Positions 27,226 to 35,696 of a stretch of DNA of 64,000 nucleotides are shown here, piece after piece. Below the pieces are notes generated by a model that was not told where the DNA came from, made no database searches, and was given only the letters and a program-made list of their open reading frames with translations. The position numbers and the translations under genes were made by a program. The DNA is from Bacillota bacterium (lineage in GTDB: Bacteria; Bacillota; UBA4882; UBA8346). How positions within the stretch are numbered: the stretch's first letter is position 1; every line of letters begins with the position of its first letter. The DNA is taken from contig JAEZCE010000020.1 of the NCBI GenBank assembly GCA_023429995.1, forward strand, positions 40,957 through 104,956, in the 5' to 3' direction.

Positions 27226-27696
27226 ATGCAGATGCATCGAAGATATGATCGTTATTTTCCACCCGATGAAAAAACACCACTGATAGCGGAGTGTTTTCGC
27301 AGAGTTCAATTCGATGAAGTTGATCCGTTACGGATTGTATGGCATGGGCGGTATGTCAGTTATTTTGAACAAGGCCGTAACGAGTGGGGCCGTAAATTCG
27401 GGTTTAGCTATTATGACATGGCCGGGCATGGATTCGCAATGCCCATTGTCCAGCAGCATGTTGATCATTTATACCCGCTTCGCTATGATGAACTCATTCG
27501 GATTCAGGCTTACTGTCATTGGACGGAAGCGGCGAAAATGAATTTCAGTTACCAAATTTTTGCCGAAAATGGCGCCTTATCGGCTAGAGGTTATACGGTT
27601 CAGGTGTATACCGATTTAACCGGGAGTCCCATGATTTTAAGACCGGAATTTGCGGAAGTGTTTTATCAAAAATGGGATGAATGGAGCCTAAAGTGA
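27226..27696 (+). CDS. Acyl-CoA/ACP thioesterase, 4HBT/YbgC-like (copy 1)
   Basis: Hotdog thioesterase of 156 aa. Seen: RVQFDEVDPLRIVWHGRYVSYFEQGRNEW, the family pattern with the acidic D-x-x-D/H region (here DEVDPLRIVWH), then YPLRYDELIRIQ and WTEAAKMNFSYQI. A close paralogue sits at 58485-58952, sharing DEKxPLxAECFxRVxxDEVD and CHWTEAAKMNFSYQI. Homologues in aryl-polyene clusters occupy the same type of place. Overlaps the next ketosynthase gene by 16 bp. Confidence 0.85.
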   Translation: MQMHRRYDRYFPPDEKTPLIAECFRRVQFDEVDPLRIVWHGRYVSYFEQGRNEWGRKFGFSYYDMAGHGFAMPIVQQHVDHLYPLRYDELIRIQAYCHWTEAAKMNFSYQIFAENGALSARGYTVQVYTDLTGSPMILRPEFAEVFYQKWDEWSLK

Positions 27697-28787
27697 ATAG
27701 AGAAGTTTATTTAAATCATTCTGCAGTGATTACCGGATTGGGTACTCTGGAACAAACCTGGCAATCGCTTCTTAACTATCAATCCGGTATTATAAAAAAA
27801 GCATATTTTGAAAACCGCTTGTTACCGGAAACAGGGTTGGCCCTCTACCGAAGAGATTTAGTGCATACCCAAGCGAATTTTACTCAATATTTGATGGAGC
27901 AATGTCTGATCGATTTTCCCAAATTGCCTGAGGATACTTTCGTAATTTGGACTGGTATTAAAAATAATGCCGAATGGGTGGAAAGTCTCTACAATGAAGT
28001 CCCGGAACCATCTTACTCGTCTGCCTGCGATTTACGTGCTTGGGTGGCTAAGATTTTGGGTTTAAAAAATGGGGGCATGGAAATCAATGCTGCCTGTGCA
28101 TCTTCAACAGTCGGTTCTGCCCTTGCGGCACAATATATTGCCGAGGGGAAATATGATAATATTTTAGTAGCCGGCGCTGATATAGTCAGCAGGTTTGTGT
28201 ATTACGGTTTTGCCGCATTAAAAGCTATGACGGCTGAGGTATGTATGCCGTTTGATACGCAAAGGAACGGGTTATCTTTAGGAGATGGCGCGGTAGCTCT
28301 TTTTTTATCGGCAAAGCGGAATTCGGATATCCGGATATCCGGTTTTGGGATAACTAATGATGCAACCCATATCACCGGCCCCTCTAAAGATGGAGCCGGT
28401 CTCGCAAAAGCTATTTCTCAAGCGATAGAAGTGGCTGGGCAATCGCCCTTAAGCGTGCAAGCTTTTTGTGCCCACGCCACCGGAACTCGATATAATGATA
28501 CGATGGAATTATTGGCGGCTCGTTCTGTTTTTGGAGAAAAAGGGCCGGGGATTTTTGGCGTCAAAGGTTCCATTGGTCATACTTTAGGGGCCGCTGGAGG
28601 AATTGAGGTTGCAATATGTGAGAAATGTTTGCTGGATGGCATGTTGCCTCCTACCGTGGGATGCAGTCTTCCAGAATCCCCCAATGTTATATTGGAAAAA
28701 ACAATGTTTCCGGGCCGGACGATTTTGACAAGCAATTCAGGATTTGGTGGAATCAATGCCGCAATTTTAATGGAGAATTTATCATGA
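27681..28787 (+). CDS. Beta-ketoacyl-ACP synthase (complete triad)
   Basis: Chain-extending condensing enzyme, 368 aa, a little short for KAS II. Seen: Cys139 in NAACASS, His265 in CAHATGT, and a second His in KGSIGHTLGAAGG, then NSGFGGINAA. All catalytic residues are in place. The N-terminal part is more diverged than usual. Its stop overlaps the next gene, a shortened ketosynthase-like protein, by ATGA, suggesting a KS/partner heterodimer made in equal amounts. Confidence 0.88.
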   Translation: MEPKVNREVYLNHSAVITGLGTLEQTWQSLLNYQSGIIKKAYFENRLLPETGLALYRRDLVHTQANFTQYLMEQCLIDFPKLPEDTFVIWTGIKNNAEWVESLYNEVPEPSYSSACDLRAWVAKILGLKNGGMEINAACASSTVGSALAAQYIAEGKYDNILVAGADIVSRFVYYGFAALKAMTAEVCMPFDTQRNGLSLGDGAVALFLSAKRNSDIRISGFGITNDATHITGPSKDGAGLAKAISQAIEVAGQSPLSVQAFCAHATGTRYNDTMELLAARSVFGEKGPGIFGVKGSIGHTLGAAGGIEVAICEKCLLDGMLPPTVGCSLPESPNVILEKTMFPGRTILTSNSGFGGINAAILMENLS

Positions 28788-29461
28788 TAATCCAAGACAA
28801 ATTCTGTCTTTTGGGGTCGGGATGGATTTCCGCCTTTGGAAATGGTTTTTTTGGTTCCAGGCCACGGTTTTCCAATTCCGATGTAAGGTTTCAATATCCC
28901 GAGTTAGAGAAATACATTCCTGAATTGCCGGGACGATTCGGCCGGTTTGATGTTTACACCAAAGTCTGTTTTGCTGCTGCTGTACTTGCTTTAAAAGACG
29001 CCGATATGCTTGAGGAGAGCCGGGATAAAGAAAAAAAGAGTATTGGAATCATCGTTGGGAGTTCGAGTGGTGTGTATGATGATGATTTGGCCTTTTTTGA
29101 ATCCACTCGGGAATCCAAAGGGGAATTTTCCAGCCCCAATCTTTTTTCCTATACTCTTCCCAATGTTGCCATCGGTGAAATCACGGTATTTTTTAAATTT
29201 TCCGGACCAACTTTTTGTGTGGGGAATGATCACCAAAGGCCTGGTATCAATGGGATTCCGGCCGCGCTTTCATTACTGGTCGCCAAACAATGTGAGCGTG
29301 TCTTGGTAGGGTGGGTTGAGGCGTCCCAGAAGATAAGGTACAATGAAAAGTTTCCTAAAGGCGCGGCTTTTGCAGTACTATCGATGGAGATGACCGGTAA
29401 ATCCAAAGGAGTTTTTTCATTCAATCAAGAATTCAACTTTTCCAAACTGTTTGAGGGGTGA
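28784..29461 (+). CDS. Shortened ketosynthase-like protein (Ketoacyl-synt_2 / chain-length-factor-like)
   Basis: 225 aa, equal to the N-terminal thiolase half only. Seen: GSGWISAFGNG start, VGSSSGVYDDDLAFFESTRE, NLFSYTLPNVAIGE, FSGPTFC145VGNDHQRPGINGIPAA and CERVLVGWVEAS. The C-terminal half with the HGTGT and GH histidines is absent, so it cannot condense alone. Similar short proteins accompany ketosynthases in aryl-polyene and flexirubin loci and are thought to act as partners or chain-length factors. ATG 28784 overlaps the upstream stop by 4 bp. Confidence 0.78.
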   Translation: MIIQDKFCLLGSGWISAFGNGFFGSRPRFSNSDVRFQYPELEKYIPELPGRFGRFDVYTKVCFAAAVLALKDADMLEESRDKEKKSIGIIVGSSSGVYDDDLAFFESTRESKGEFSSPNLFSYTLPNVAIGEITVFFKFSGPTFCVGNDHQRPGINGIPAALSLLVAKQCERVLVGWVEASQKIRYNEKFPKGAAFAVLSMEMTGKSKGVFSFNQEFNFSKLFEG

Positions 29462-29463
29462 CG

Positions 29464-30807
29464 ATGGCCAAACTATTAATGGTTGCTACGAATTTGATGG
29501 ATGATCCCTATCCGGTGTATCCCCTGGGAGCCAATATCGTTGCCGCTGCTGCCCAAAGCTCAGGAATTGACGTGAAATTCATCGATTTAATGGTAGATGG
29601 AACCGATGGCCTGGATTTGGCGCTCATTGAATTTAAGCCCGATTATATCGCGCTTTCCATGCGGAATGTCGATAATGTGAATTTTAACGAACCCCAGTCT
29701 TTTTTATTTCAATATAAATCACTTGCTGAAAGGATTAAACAAAAATCCAGCGCTCCTCTTATTTTGGGAGGATCCGCCTATACAATCTTTCCAGTCCAAT
29801 TTTTGGAGTTTTTAGGCGCCGACTACGGAATCACCGGACCAGGAGAGGTTAGTCTGCCAAAATTGATTCACCGGTTGGAGTGGAAAATGCCGCCTCAACA
29901 TCGGATCCTGGAGGGAGAGATTGATTGCGCGGGAGAAAACCGTTATTTTTTGAGCCGCGAGAATCGGTTAGCCGAATTTTATTTAACCAAAGGCGGTATG
30001 CTGAATATCACGACCAAGAGAGGTTGTCCCCATCAATGTCTGTATTGTTCTTATCCGAATTTAGAAAGCCATCATTATATTTTTAGAGAGCCGAAAGCTG
30101 TCGTCGATGAAATTGTATATCTTCAAGAAAAGCATGGGGCCGATTTTGTTTTTTTTACGGATTCGGTATTTAACGATATCAACAACGAATATCTGCAAAT
30201 CATGGAGGAAATGGCCAGACGGAAGATTACGATACCCTGGACATGTTATTTAAGACCGACTGAATTTCATCGGGATGAAATCGAGTTGATGAAACGGACC
30301 GGCCTGCATTCGGTTGAATGGGGCTCCGATTGCTCCAGTGACGCTACTTTGAGCGGAATGGGCAAAAATTTTTATTGGGATGATGTCCGGAAGGCTAATA
30401 ATTTATTTGCCGAGCATGAAATTCCGGGCTCCCATTTCATCATTTTCGGTGGCCCGGGAGAGACCGAAAAGACGGTCCGTGAAGGAGTAAAAAATCTTAC
30501 GGAACTTGATTTTTGTGTGGTATTCGGCGGAATGGGAGTGCGCGTATTTCCCGATACCGGCATTTGTGAACTGGCTAGACGGACAGGATTGATTCGGGAT
30601 GAGAGGGAGTTGTTTAATCAGGAGGTATATTACCATTCACCGGATATAGATGTTCGGTGGTTGAATCAGTACCTTACGGAAACCTTTAAAGAAAAGCGAA
30701 ATTGGATTTTTCCTTGGGCCGGTGTAGCCGAAAGAAATCGTTTTATGCATGCCTCAGGAATCAGAGGCTCGCTCTGGGATTTATTATTGAAAAGGAAACG
30801 GCCATGA
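29464..30807 (+). CDS. B12-binding-type radical SAM enzyme, lipid-cluster type
   Basis: 447 aa. Seen: N-terminal cobalamin-binding-like domain (about 1-135, YPLGANIVAAAAQ, LGGSAYTIFP, GPGEVSLPKL) and radical SAM barrel with the [4Fe-4S] motif C188-PHQ-C192-LY-C195, then FFTDSVFND and FGGPGETEKTV. Such enzymes methylate or rearrange unactivated carbon; a role in tailoring the acyl product under anaerobic conditions is inferred from context. ATG 29464 has GAGGGG 5 bp before it; GTG 29458 is possible. Overlaps the next gene by 4 bp. Confidence 0.85.
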   Translation: MAKLLMVATNLMDDPYPVYPLGANIVAAAAQSSGIDVKFIDLMVDGTDGLDLALIEFKPDYIALSMRNVDNVNFNEPQSFLFQYKSLAERIKQKSSAPLILGGSAYTIFPVQFLEFLGADYGITGPGEVSLPKLIHRLEWKMPPQHRILEGEIDCAGENRYFLSRENRLAEFYLTKGGMLNITTKRGCPHQCLYCSYPNLESHHYIFREPKAVVDEIVYLQEKHGADFVFFTDSVFNDINNEYLQIMEEMARRKITIPWTCYLRPTEFHRDEIELMKRTGLHSVEWGSDCSSDATLSGMGKNFYWDDVRKANNLFAEHEIPGSHFIIFGGPGETEKTVREGVKNLTELDFCVVFGGMGVRVFPDTGICELARRTGLIRDERELFNQEVYYHSPDIDVRWLNQYLTETFKEKRNWIFPWAGVAERNRFMHASGIRGSLWDLLLKRKRP

Positions 30808-31745
30808 AACAATGTAAGAACGACATCCCCAATAATATCAATGAAAATAAACGGGCCGACAATAAAAGGTATGGTAATAAGTTGGGATATTCCATCTTTC
30901 ATTTTATTTTGCAACATATTGGCTTGAGTGGAGCTTATGGAATATTGTTTTTATTGATACCCTATTATGTTATTTTCAGACCCGGTGTTTATCGATGCGC
31001 CAGACCGTATTTGCGGAGAAGATTTCCAGAAGATACCGGGATTAAAAGGTATTTTCGCCTTTTTAAGTATATCTTTGTTTTTGGACAAGCTCTGGTTGAT
31101 CAATTATATTTCGGCTTTGTAGGGGAATCTAAAATTAAATTAAAGTTTGACCGGGAACCTGAAATCTTGGATCTCCTGAGAAAAAAACCGGTGATATTTT
31201 TACTATCCCATGTGGGTTTTTGGGAAGTTTCAATGGCCGGCTCGATAAGGTTTCAGAGAAAGATGAATGTTTTAGTGGATAAGAATTTTGATAAGGACAA
31301 AAGAAAAAGTTTTTATGATGTCAGGAAAAGCGGTGAAGGGGCTCGATTTAACCTGATTAACGTGAGTGATAGTTATGGAGGAATGATTGAAGCGACCAAC
31401 GCTTTATTGCGGGGAGAAGTTGTAGGAGTTACCGGAGATCGGGCCGAGGAGTGGCGTACTAAAATCGTTCCCTTCTTAGGTTCTCCCGCTAGATTTCCAA
31501 TGATTGCGGAACAACTTGCTGTGGCTACAGGAGCAACCGTAATTGCCTTATTTACCGCCAAAGAGGACAGGCATACCATCCGCTATACTTGGAAGGATAT
31601 TTCAAGTGAGGTTTTGGATGATGAAAGTTTGAATAAAGATCAAAAGATCCAAAAGATGCTGGAATTATATTCCACTGTATTGGAAAATCATGTCCAGGAA
31701 CATCCTTATCTGTGGTTTAATTTTTTTGATTTTTGGAAGATTTGA
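30804..31745 (+). CDS. LpxL/HtrB-like acyltransferase
   Basis: Lipid A biosynthesis acyltransferase family (lysophospholipid acyltransferase superfamily), 313 aa. Seen: H136-VGFW-E141, the HX4(D/E) catalytic motif, TGDRAEEWRTKIVPFLGSPARFP and ATGATVIALFTAKE, plus a hydrophobic segment near residues 43-60. Transfers an acyl group from ACP to a membrane acceptor; here the acyl could be the cluster product. Homologues occur in aryl-polyene loci next to a glycosyltransferase. ATG 30804 overlaps the preceding stop. Confidence 0.85.
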   Translation: MKQCKNDIPNNINENKRADNKRYGNKLGYSIFHFILQHIGLSGAYGILFLLIPYYVIFRPGVYRCARPYLRRRFPEDTGIKRYFRLFKYIFVFGQALVDQLYFGFVGESKIKLKFDREPEILDLLRKKPVIFLLSHVGFWEVSMAGSIRFQRKMNVLVDKNFDKDKRKSFYDVRKSGEGARFNLINVSDSYGGMIEATNALLRGEVVGVTGDRAEEWRTKIVPFLGSPARFPMIAEQLAVATGATVIALFTAKEDRHTIRYTWKDISSEVLDDESLNKDQKIQKMLELYSTVLENHVQEHPYLWFNFFDFWKI

Positions 31746-31770
31746 AAATCAAAAAAGGGGGGGGATTTAG

Positions 31771-33042
31771 ATGGCGGAAAGCGCCCGGAATTTTCAAATG
31801 AAATATACCCTGGCGACCAATTTTGACCCGGAGCTTATTGGCGAAATTGCTAAATTCAACCAAGATCATACTTTTACATCGGTTTTCGGTAAATTAAAAA
31901 AAGATATCATCGGAGGCGGACGATCTTCAGTTAATTTACCCAAGGTTTCAAAAAGTGAGCTTAGAGCTTATATCCAATTATGTCATAAAAATCATTTGAA
32001 GTTTAATTATTTATTCAATCCAATATGTCTAGGAAACAAGGAATTTGTCCGCAAAGAGCACCATAAAATTTTAAAATTCCTTGAGGAACTTTCAAATGCG
32101 GAAGTTGATACCTTAACCATTAATTCACCCTACCTCTGTGAAATGGTTAAGCAGCAATTTCCGCATTTAAAGATTACCATCGGCCACTTTGCATACGTCT
32201 CAACAATCCAACAGATTAAATATTGGGAAGAACTTGGCGCTGATGAGATCACCCTGCAGCATCAGACCAACCGCAATTTTAAATTGCTGGAAGAAATGTT
32301 ACGGTATGCGAAACCATCAGGGATCGGGCTTAGAATTATCGGCAATAATTTTTGTCTGCATGATTGTCCATTCTCAATTTATCATGCAACCGGTTTGGCT
32401 CATTCCAGTGATGAAAAACAAAAATTTAATCAGTTGTATATCGATTATAATGTCATTCGTTGTAATACCGAAAAAATCAAAGATCCCGGGAAACTTCTCT
32501 CTTCAAGCTGGGTTCGGCCAGAAGATGTAAAATATTATGAAGCCTTGGCGGCGAAAACCGGAAATGGTAATTTCTCAATCAAACTGGTAGACCGGACCAA
32601 AACCACTGAGTTTTTAAAACGGGTGGTGAAAGCTTACGCCTTGCGTTCATATACCGGCAATTTGATTGACCTGCTCAATTTAGGAACCGCTTCCAATATT
32701 AAACATTATGATATGAAGAAGTTAATTATCGGGATTATTACAGGATCCTATAACCCTAAAATGATGAGGAAATATGCTGATGGCTTTAATCTTCCTGTAC
32801 CTTATGTTGATAATCAAAAATTAGATGGTTTTATAGAAAAGTTTATTCGCAACTATAGCTGCGACCATATGGTTTGTAATGACTTTTATGCTGCTAAGTC
32901 CGGAGAAAATAACCCCAACGCATGCAATTATTGTAAACAATGGGCTCAATCCGCAGTTACCCAGGATGAAACAGCAGCCAAAGCATGGCTTGAAAAATCG
33001 GAAAGCTTTTTAGATGATTTAAAGAATAGTCGCCTGTTTTAA
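31771..33042 (+). CDS. U32 peptidase-family/UbiU-like Fe-S protein
   Basis: 423 aa. Seen: TSVFGKLKKDIIGGGRS near the N-terminus, LTINSPYLCEMVKQQFPHLKITIGHFAYVST split as INSPYLCEM and IGHFAYVST, GADEITLQHQTNR, and clustered cysteines in FCLHDCPF, CDHMVC and CNYCKQW. The U32 family contains proteases and the UbiU/UbiV iron-sulfur proteins that hydroxylate quinone rings without oxygen. The cysteine pattern and anaerobic context make a hydroxylase role plausible, but not shown. Preceded by an unusual G8 ribosome-site run. Confidence 0.75.
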   Translation: MAESARNFQMKYTLATNFDPELIGEIAKFNQDHTFTSVFGKLKKDIIGGGRSSVNLPKVSKSELRAYIQLCHKNHLKFNYLFNPICLGNKEFVRKEHHKILKFLEELSNAEVDTLTINSPYLCEMVKQQFPHLKITIGHFAYVSTIQQIKYWEELGADEITLQHQTNRNFKLLEEMLRYAKPSGIGLRIIGNNFCLHDCPFSIYHATGLAHSSDEKQKFNQLYIDYNVIRCNTEKIKDPGKLLSSSWVRPEDVKYYEALAAKTGNGNFSIKLVDRTKTTEFLKRVVKAYALRSYTGNLIDLLNLGTASNIKHYDMKKLIIGIITGSYNPKMMRKYADGFNLPVPYVDNQKLDGFIEKFIRNYSCDHMVCNDFYAAKSGENNPNACNYCKQWAQSAVTQDETAAKAWLEKSESFLDDLKNSRLF

Positions 33043-33206
33043 AAGCCTCTTCGATAGGAAAAAGGTGATTTCTCAAAGGTATGCGGTTCCATTTTGATTT
33101 CTAATCCGGATAGAGGAATTTTTGGATTTGGAATCTAATCTATACCATTACTTTGTGTTTAAATCAATCATGAGTGTTTCATAAATTTATTGCAAGGAGA
33201 GAAACT

Positions 33207-33467
33207 ATGGATACAGCTACGAATACAAAGCTTAAGGAGCTTTTATGTAAGGAATTGAACTTGAAACTGAAACCGGAAGAAATCACCGATGATATGCCCC
33301 TGTTTGGTGAAGGTTTAGGTTTGGATTCACTTGATGCCGTTGAAATCGTGGTGATTTTGAAAAAACATATGGGAATTACCATAGCCGATAGTGAACAGGC
33401 GAAAAAAGTTTTTGTGTCGATGAAAACCTTGATTGATTTTGTTGAAAATGAATTAGGGAAAAAGTAA
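33207..33467 (+). CDS. Acyl carrier protein 1
   Basis: 86 aa ACP. Seen: GLGLDS41LDAVE with the phosphopantetheine Ser, preceded by acidic helix I and the PEEITDDMPLFGEG loop. ATG 33207 is well placed behind AAGGAGA; the frame opens earlier at 33174 without a site. Directly followed (1 bp) by a ketosynthase, so this is a dedicated carrier, not housekeeping AcpP. Confidence 0.95.
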   Translation: MDTATNTKLKELLCKELNLKLKPEEITDDMPLFGEGLGLDSLDAVEIVVILKKHMGITIADSEQAKKVFVSMKTLIDFVENELGKK

Positions 33468-33468
33468 C

Positions 33469-34644
33469 GTGTGCAGTCAAACGTATATTACAGGACTGGG
33501 ATGCATCAGCGGAGCCGGGCGGAATCTACCGGAGACGATGCAACAGATTTATAGGGGCAAGCGAAATCCCAAGCCTCCACGGAGGATTGGCTATAATTTA
33601 GAAAAACAATATCCTATTTTCGAGATATATGGTTTTGAACAGCAAGTGAACGATTTGAGTTTTCATTTTGCCAAAGTTGCCATTATCGAGGCCTTGGCAC
33701 AAGCGGGTCTAGACAAAAATTCTCTGTGCCGGTACAGGGTAGGGGTATTTCTGGGTTCCACAGCGGGTTGCTTTTTTAATAAAGAAGACTATTACCGGAA
33801 GTGCCGCGCTGAAAAATCAGGGGATCCTTCCTATATTTCAGAGGTTTTGCTTCACGGGAGCATCGCTCATCAAATTCTAAAAGAATTTAATCTATCCGGT
33901 CCGGCAATGACCTTATCCAATGCCTGCGCATCCGGAACGGATGCCATTGGCCTCGCTTCCAAAATGATTGAAAAGGGCGAATGTGATATTGCTCTGGCCG
34001 GGGGGTGTGACGAAATCGTCAGAATGGTATATCTTGGTTTCATCTCCTTAATGAACACATCCGAAGAACCCTGCAAACCATTTTCAAAAAGCAGAAAAGG
34101 TTTGAATTTAGGGGAAGGCGCCGGAGTCTGCGTTTTAGAGAGCCGGGTTTCTGTTGAAAAACGGGGCGTTCAACCCCTGGGTTCTATAGAAGGATATTCC
34201 ACGGTCGCCGATTCTTATCACATAACATCTCCGGAACCATCGGGGCGGGGACTAAGAAAAGCGTTTTTAAACGCCATGGGCGAGGCGAGGATTAAGCCGG
34301 AGGACATTGCTTTTATCAACACGCATGGTACGGGAACAACTGAAAATGACAAGGTCGAAGGCAAAACGATTGCCGGAATTTTCGGCAAGGAGGTACCTAT
34401 AACTGTAACCAAAGCATATACCGGGCATGCCTTGGGAGCGGCGGGCGGTTTAGAAGCCGTATTTTCGATGCAATTTTTAATGGACCAAAAAATACCGGGA
34501 GTGCCGGATTATCAAGATTTTGACGAAGAGTGCGGTATTGTGCCCCATCATGAAATCAAAGAAGTCTCGGGACAATATGCCTGTTCATCTTCGTTAGCTT
34601 TTGGCGGAGTGAATTCCGTGATTGTGATAAGGAGACCCTCATGA
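33469..34644 (+). CDS. Beta-ketoacyl-ACP synthase II-like (complete triad)
   Basis: 391 aa condensing enzyme. Seen: Cys153 in SNACASG, His286 in NTHGTGT, His320 in TGHALGAAGG, and ending FGGVNSVIVIRR. All catalytic residues present. GTG start 1 bp after the ACP gene; its stop overlaps the next, ketosynthase-like gene by ATGA. This repeats the KS/partner arrangement seen at 27.7-29.5 kb. Confidence 0.92.
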   Translation: MCSQTYITGLGCISGAGRNLPETMQQIYRGKRNPKPPRRIGYNLEKQYPIFEIYGFEQQVNDLSFHFAKVAIIEALAQAGLDKNSLCRYRVGVFLGSTAGCFFNKEDYYRKCRAEKSGDPSYISEVLLHGSIAHQILKEFNLSGPAMTLSNACASGTDAIGLASKMIEKGECDIALAGGCDEIVRMVYLGFISLMNTSEEPCKPFSKSRKGLNLGEGAGVCVLESRVSVEKRGVQPLGSIEGYSTVADSYHITSPEPSGRGLRKAFLNAMGEARIKPEDIAFINTHGTGTTENDKVEGKTIAGIFGKEVPITVTKAYTGHALGAAGGLEAVFSMQFLMDQKIPGVPDYQDFDEECGIVPHHEIKEVSGQYACSSSLAFGGVNSVIVIRRPS

Positions 34645-35681
34645 ATCTATCTGTAAACGGGTTGGGAATGGTCTCCAGACTCGGGGATCAAGATGATCTA
34701 AAAGAATTATTCACAAACAGCAACCCAATCGATCCAAGAAGTATGCCCCTTAACCACACTCTGCCGATGGATATTCCGGCGGATTTTAATATTGCCCAAC
34801 AATTACTCAGGCGGATGAGTCATTTTTCCAAAATATCACTTCTGTCGGCCGGCAAAGCCATCAAAGATTCCGGTTTCAATTTAACCGGAAAAGCGGTCGG
34901 GATTATTCAAGGATCGGTTTATGGTCCCATCATTTCGGGCCTCCAAGCCTTTGATGATTTAATCGATTTTGGCGATAACCAGCTTTCTCCGACTAATTTT
35001 TCCGGTTCCGTTTTCAATACTTCCGCCACCTATCTTTCTTTGGCTTACGGAATTCAGGGGCCTACCTTGTCACACACCTGCGGGATGGATACTTTATATC
35101 ATTCATTATTAACGGCCTCGCTATGGCTGGAAAGCGGAGCGGTGGATTATGTATTGGTAGGTATTGGAGATGAATATACGTCTTATTTTGATGACGGTTT
35201 TCAGAGTGGAGATCCTCATTTTCGTTCAACTCCGGGATTACTGCCGGATTGTGAAGGCTGGACTACTTTTTTGGTCAGTAGAGATGAAACAGCGAAATAT
35301 GGCCGGATTGAGTGCGGCTGCCTCAAATCATTGCCCCAGACCCGGGACAAAAAAATTATTTATTCAGTCTGGCATGAACAACGAACCCCCGCTTCGTTTT
35401 TAAATCATGCCTCGAAAAACCAGGCCTGTTTTCCAGGATTTCTGCGCGGCTTCTATCCTAGCGCCGCGGCATTTGATTTAGCCTTAGCTTTAATCTGTGT
35501 CAATGCCGGTAGATTTCCGATGGTTGACGGTTCAGAGGGGCATTATAGGATTCAAAAAATGGATGCCCGTGAGAAAATCAGATGTTACAGCATATCGGAG
35601 AATGGAGACTTGTTTTATTATGAAACTCCTTATGATAACAAAGAGTATTTGATTCCTGAAAAATCGGGAGAATCCTGTTAA
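34641..35681 (+). CDS. Ketosynthase-like partner protein lacking catalytic histidines
   Basis: 346 aa. Seen: NGLGMVSRLGD start and the nucleophile-elbow equivalent GPTLSHTC147GMDTLYHS, with LESGAVDYVLVGIGDE. A Cys is kept at the nucleophile site, but neither HGTGT nor GHTLGA can be found; the remaining C-terminal sequence is diverged. Best read as a chain-length-factor-like or structural partner of the upstream KS, coupled by a 4-bp overlap. Confidence 0.7.
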   Translation: MNLSVNGLGMVSRLGDQDDLKELFTNSNPIDPRSMPLNHTLPMDIPADFNIAQQLLRRMSHFSKISLLSAGKAIKDSGFNLTGKAVGIIQGSVYGPIISGLQAFDDLIDFGDNQLSPTNFSGSVFNTSATYLSLAYGIQGPTLSHTCGMDTLYHSLLTASLWLESGAVDYVLVGIGDEYTSYFDDGFQSGDPHFRSTPGLLPDCEGWTTFLVSRDETAKYGRIECGCLKSLPQTRDKKIIYSVWHEQRTPASFLNHASKNQACFPGFLRGFYPSAAAFDLALALICVNAGRFPMVDGSEGHYRIQKMDAREKIRCYSISENGDLFYYETPYDNKEYLIPEKSGESC

Positions 35682-35696
35682 TCCTAAAAATCCCGG

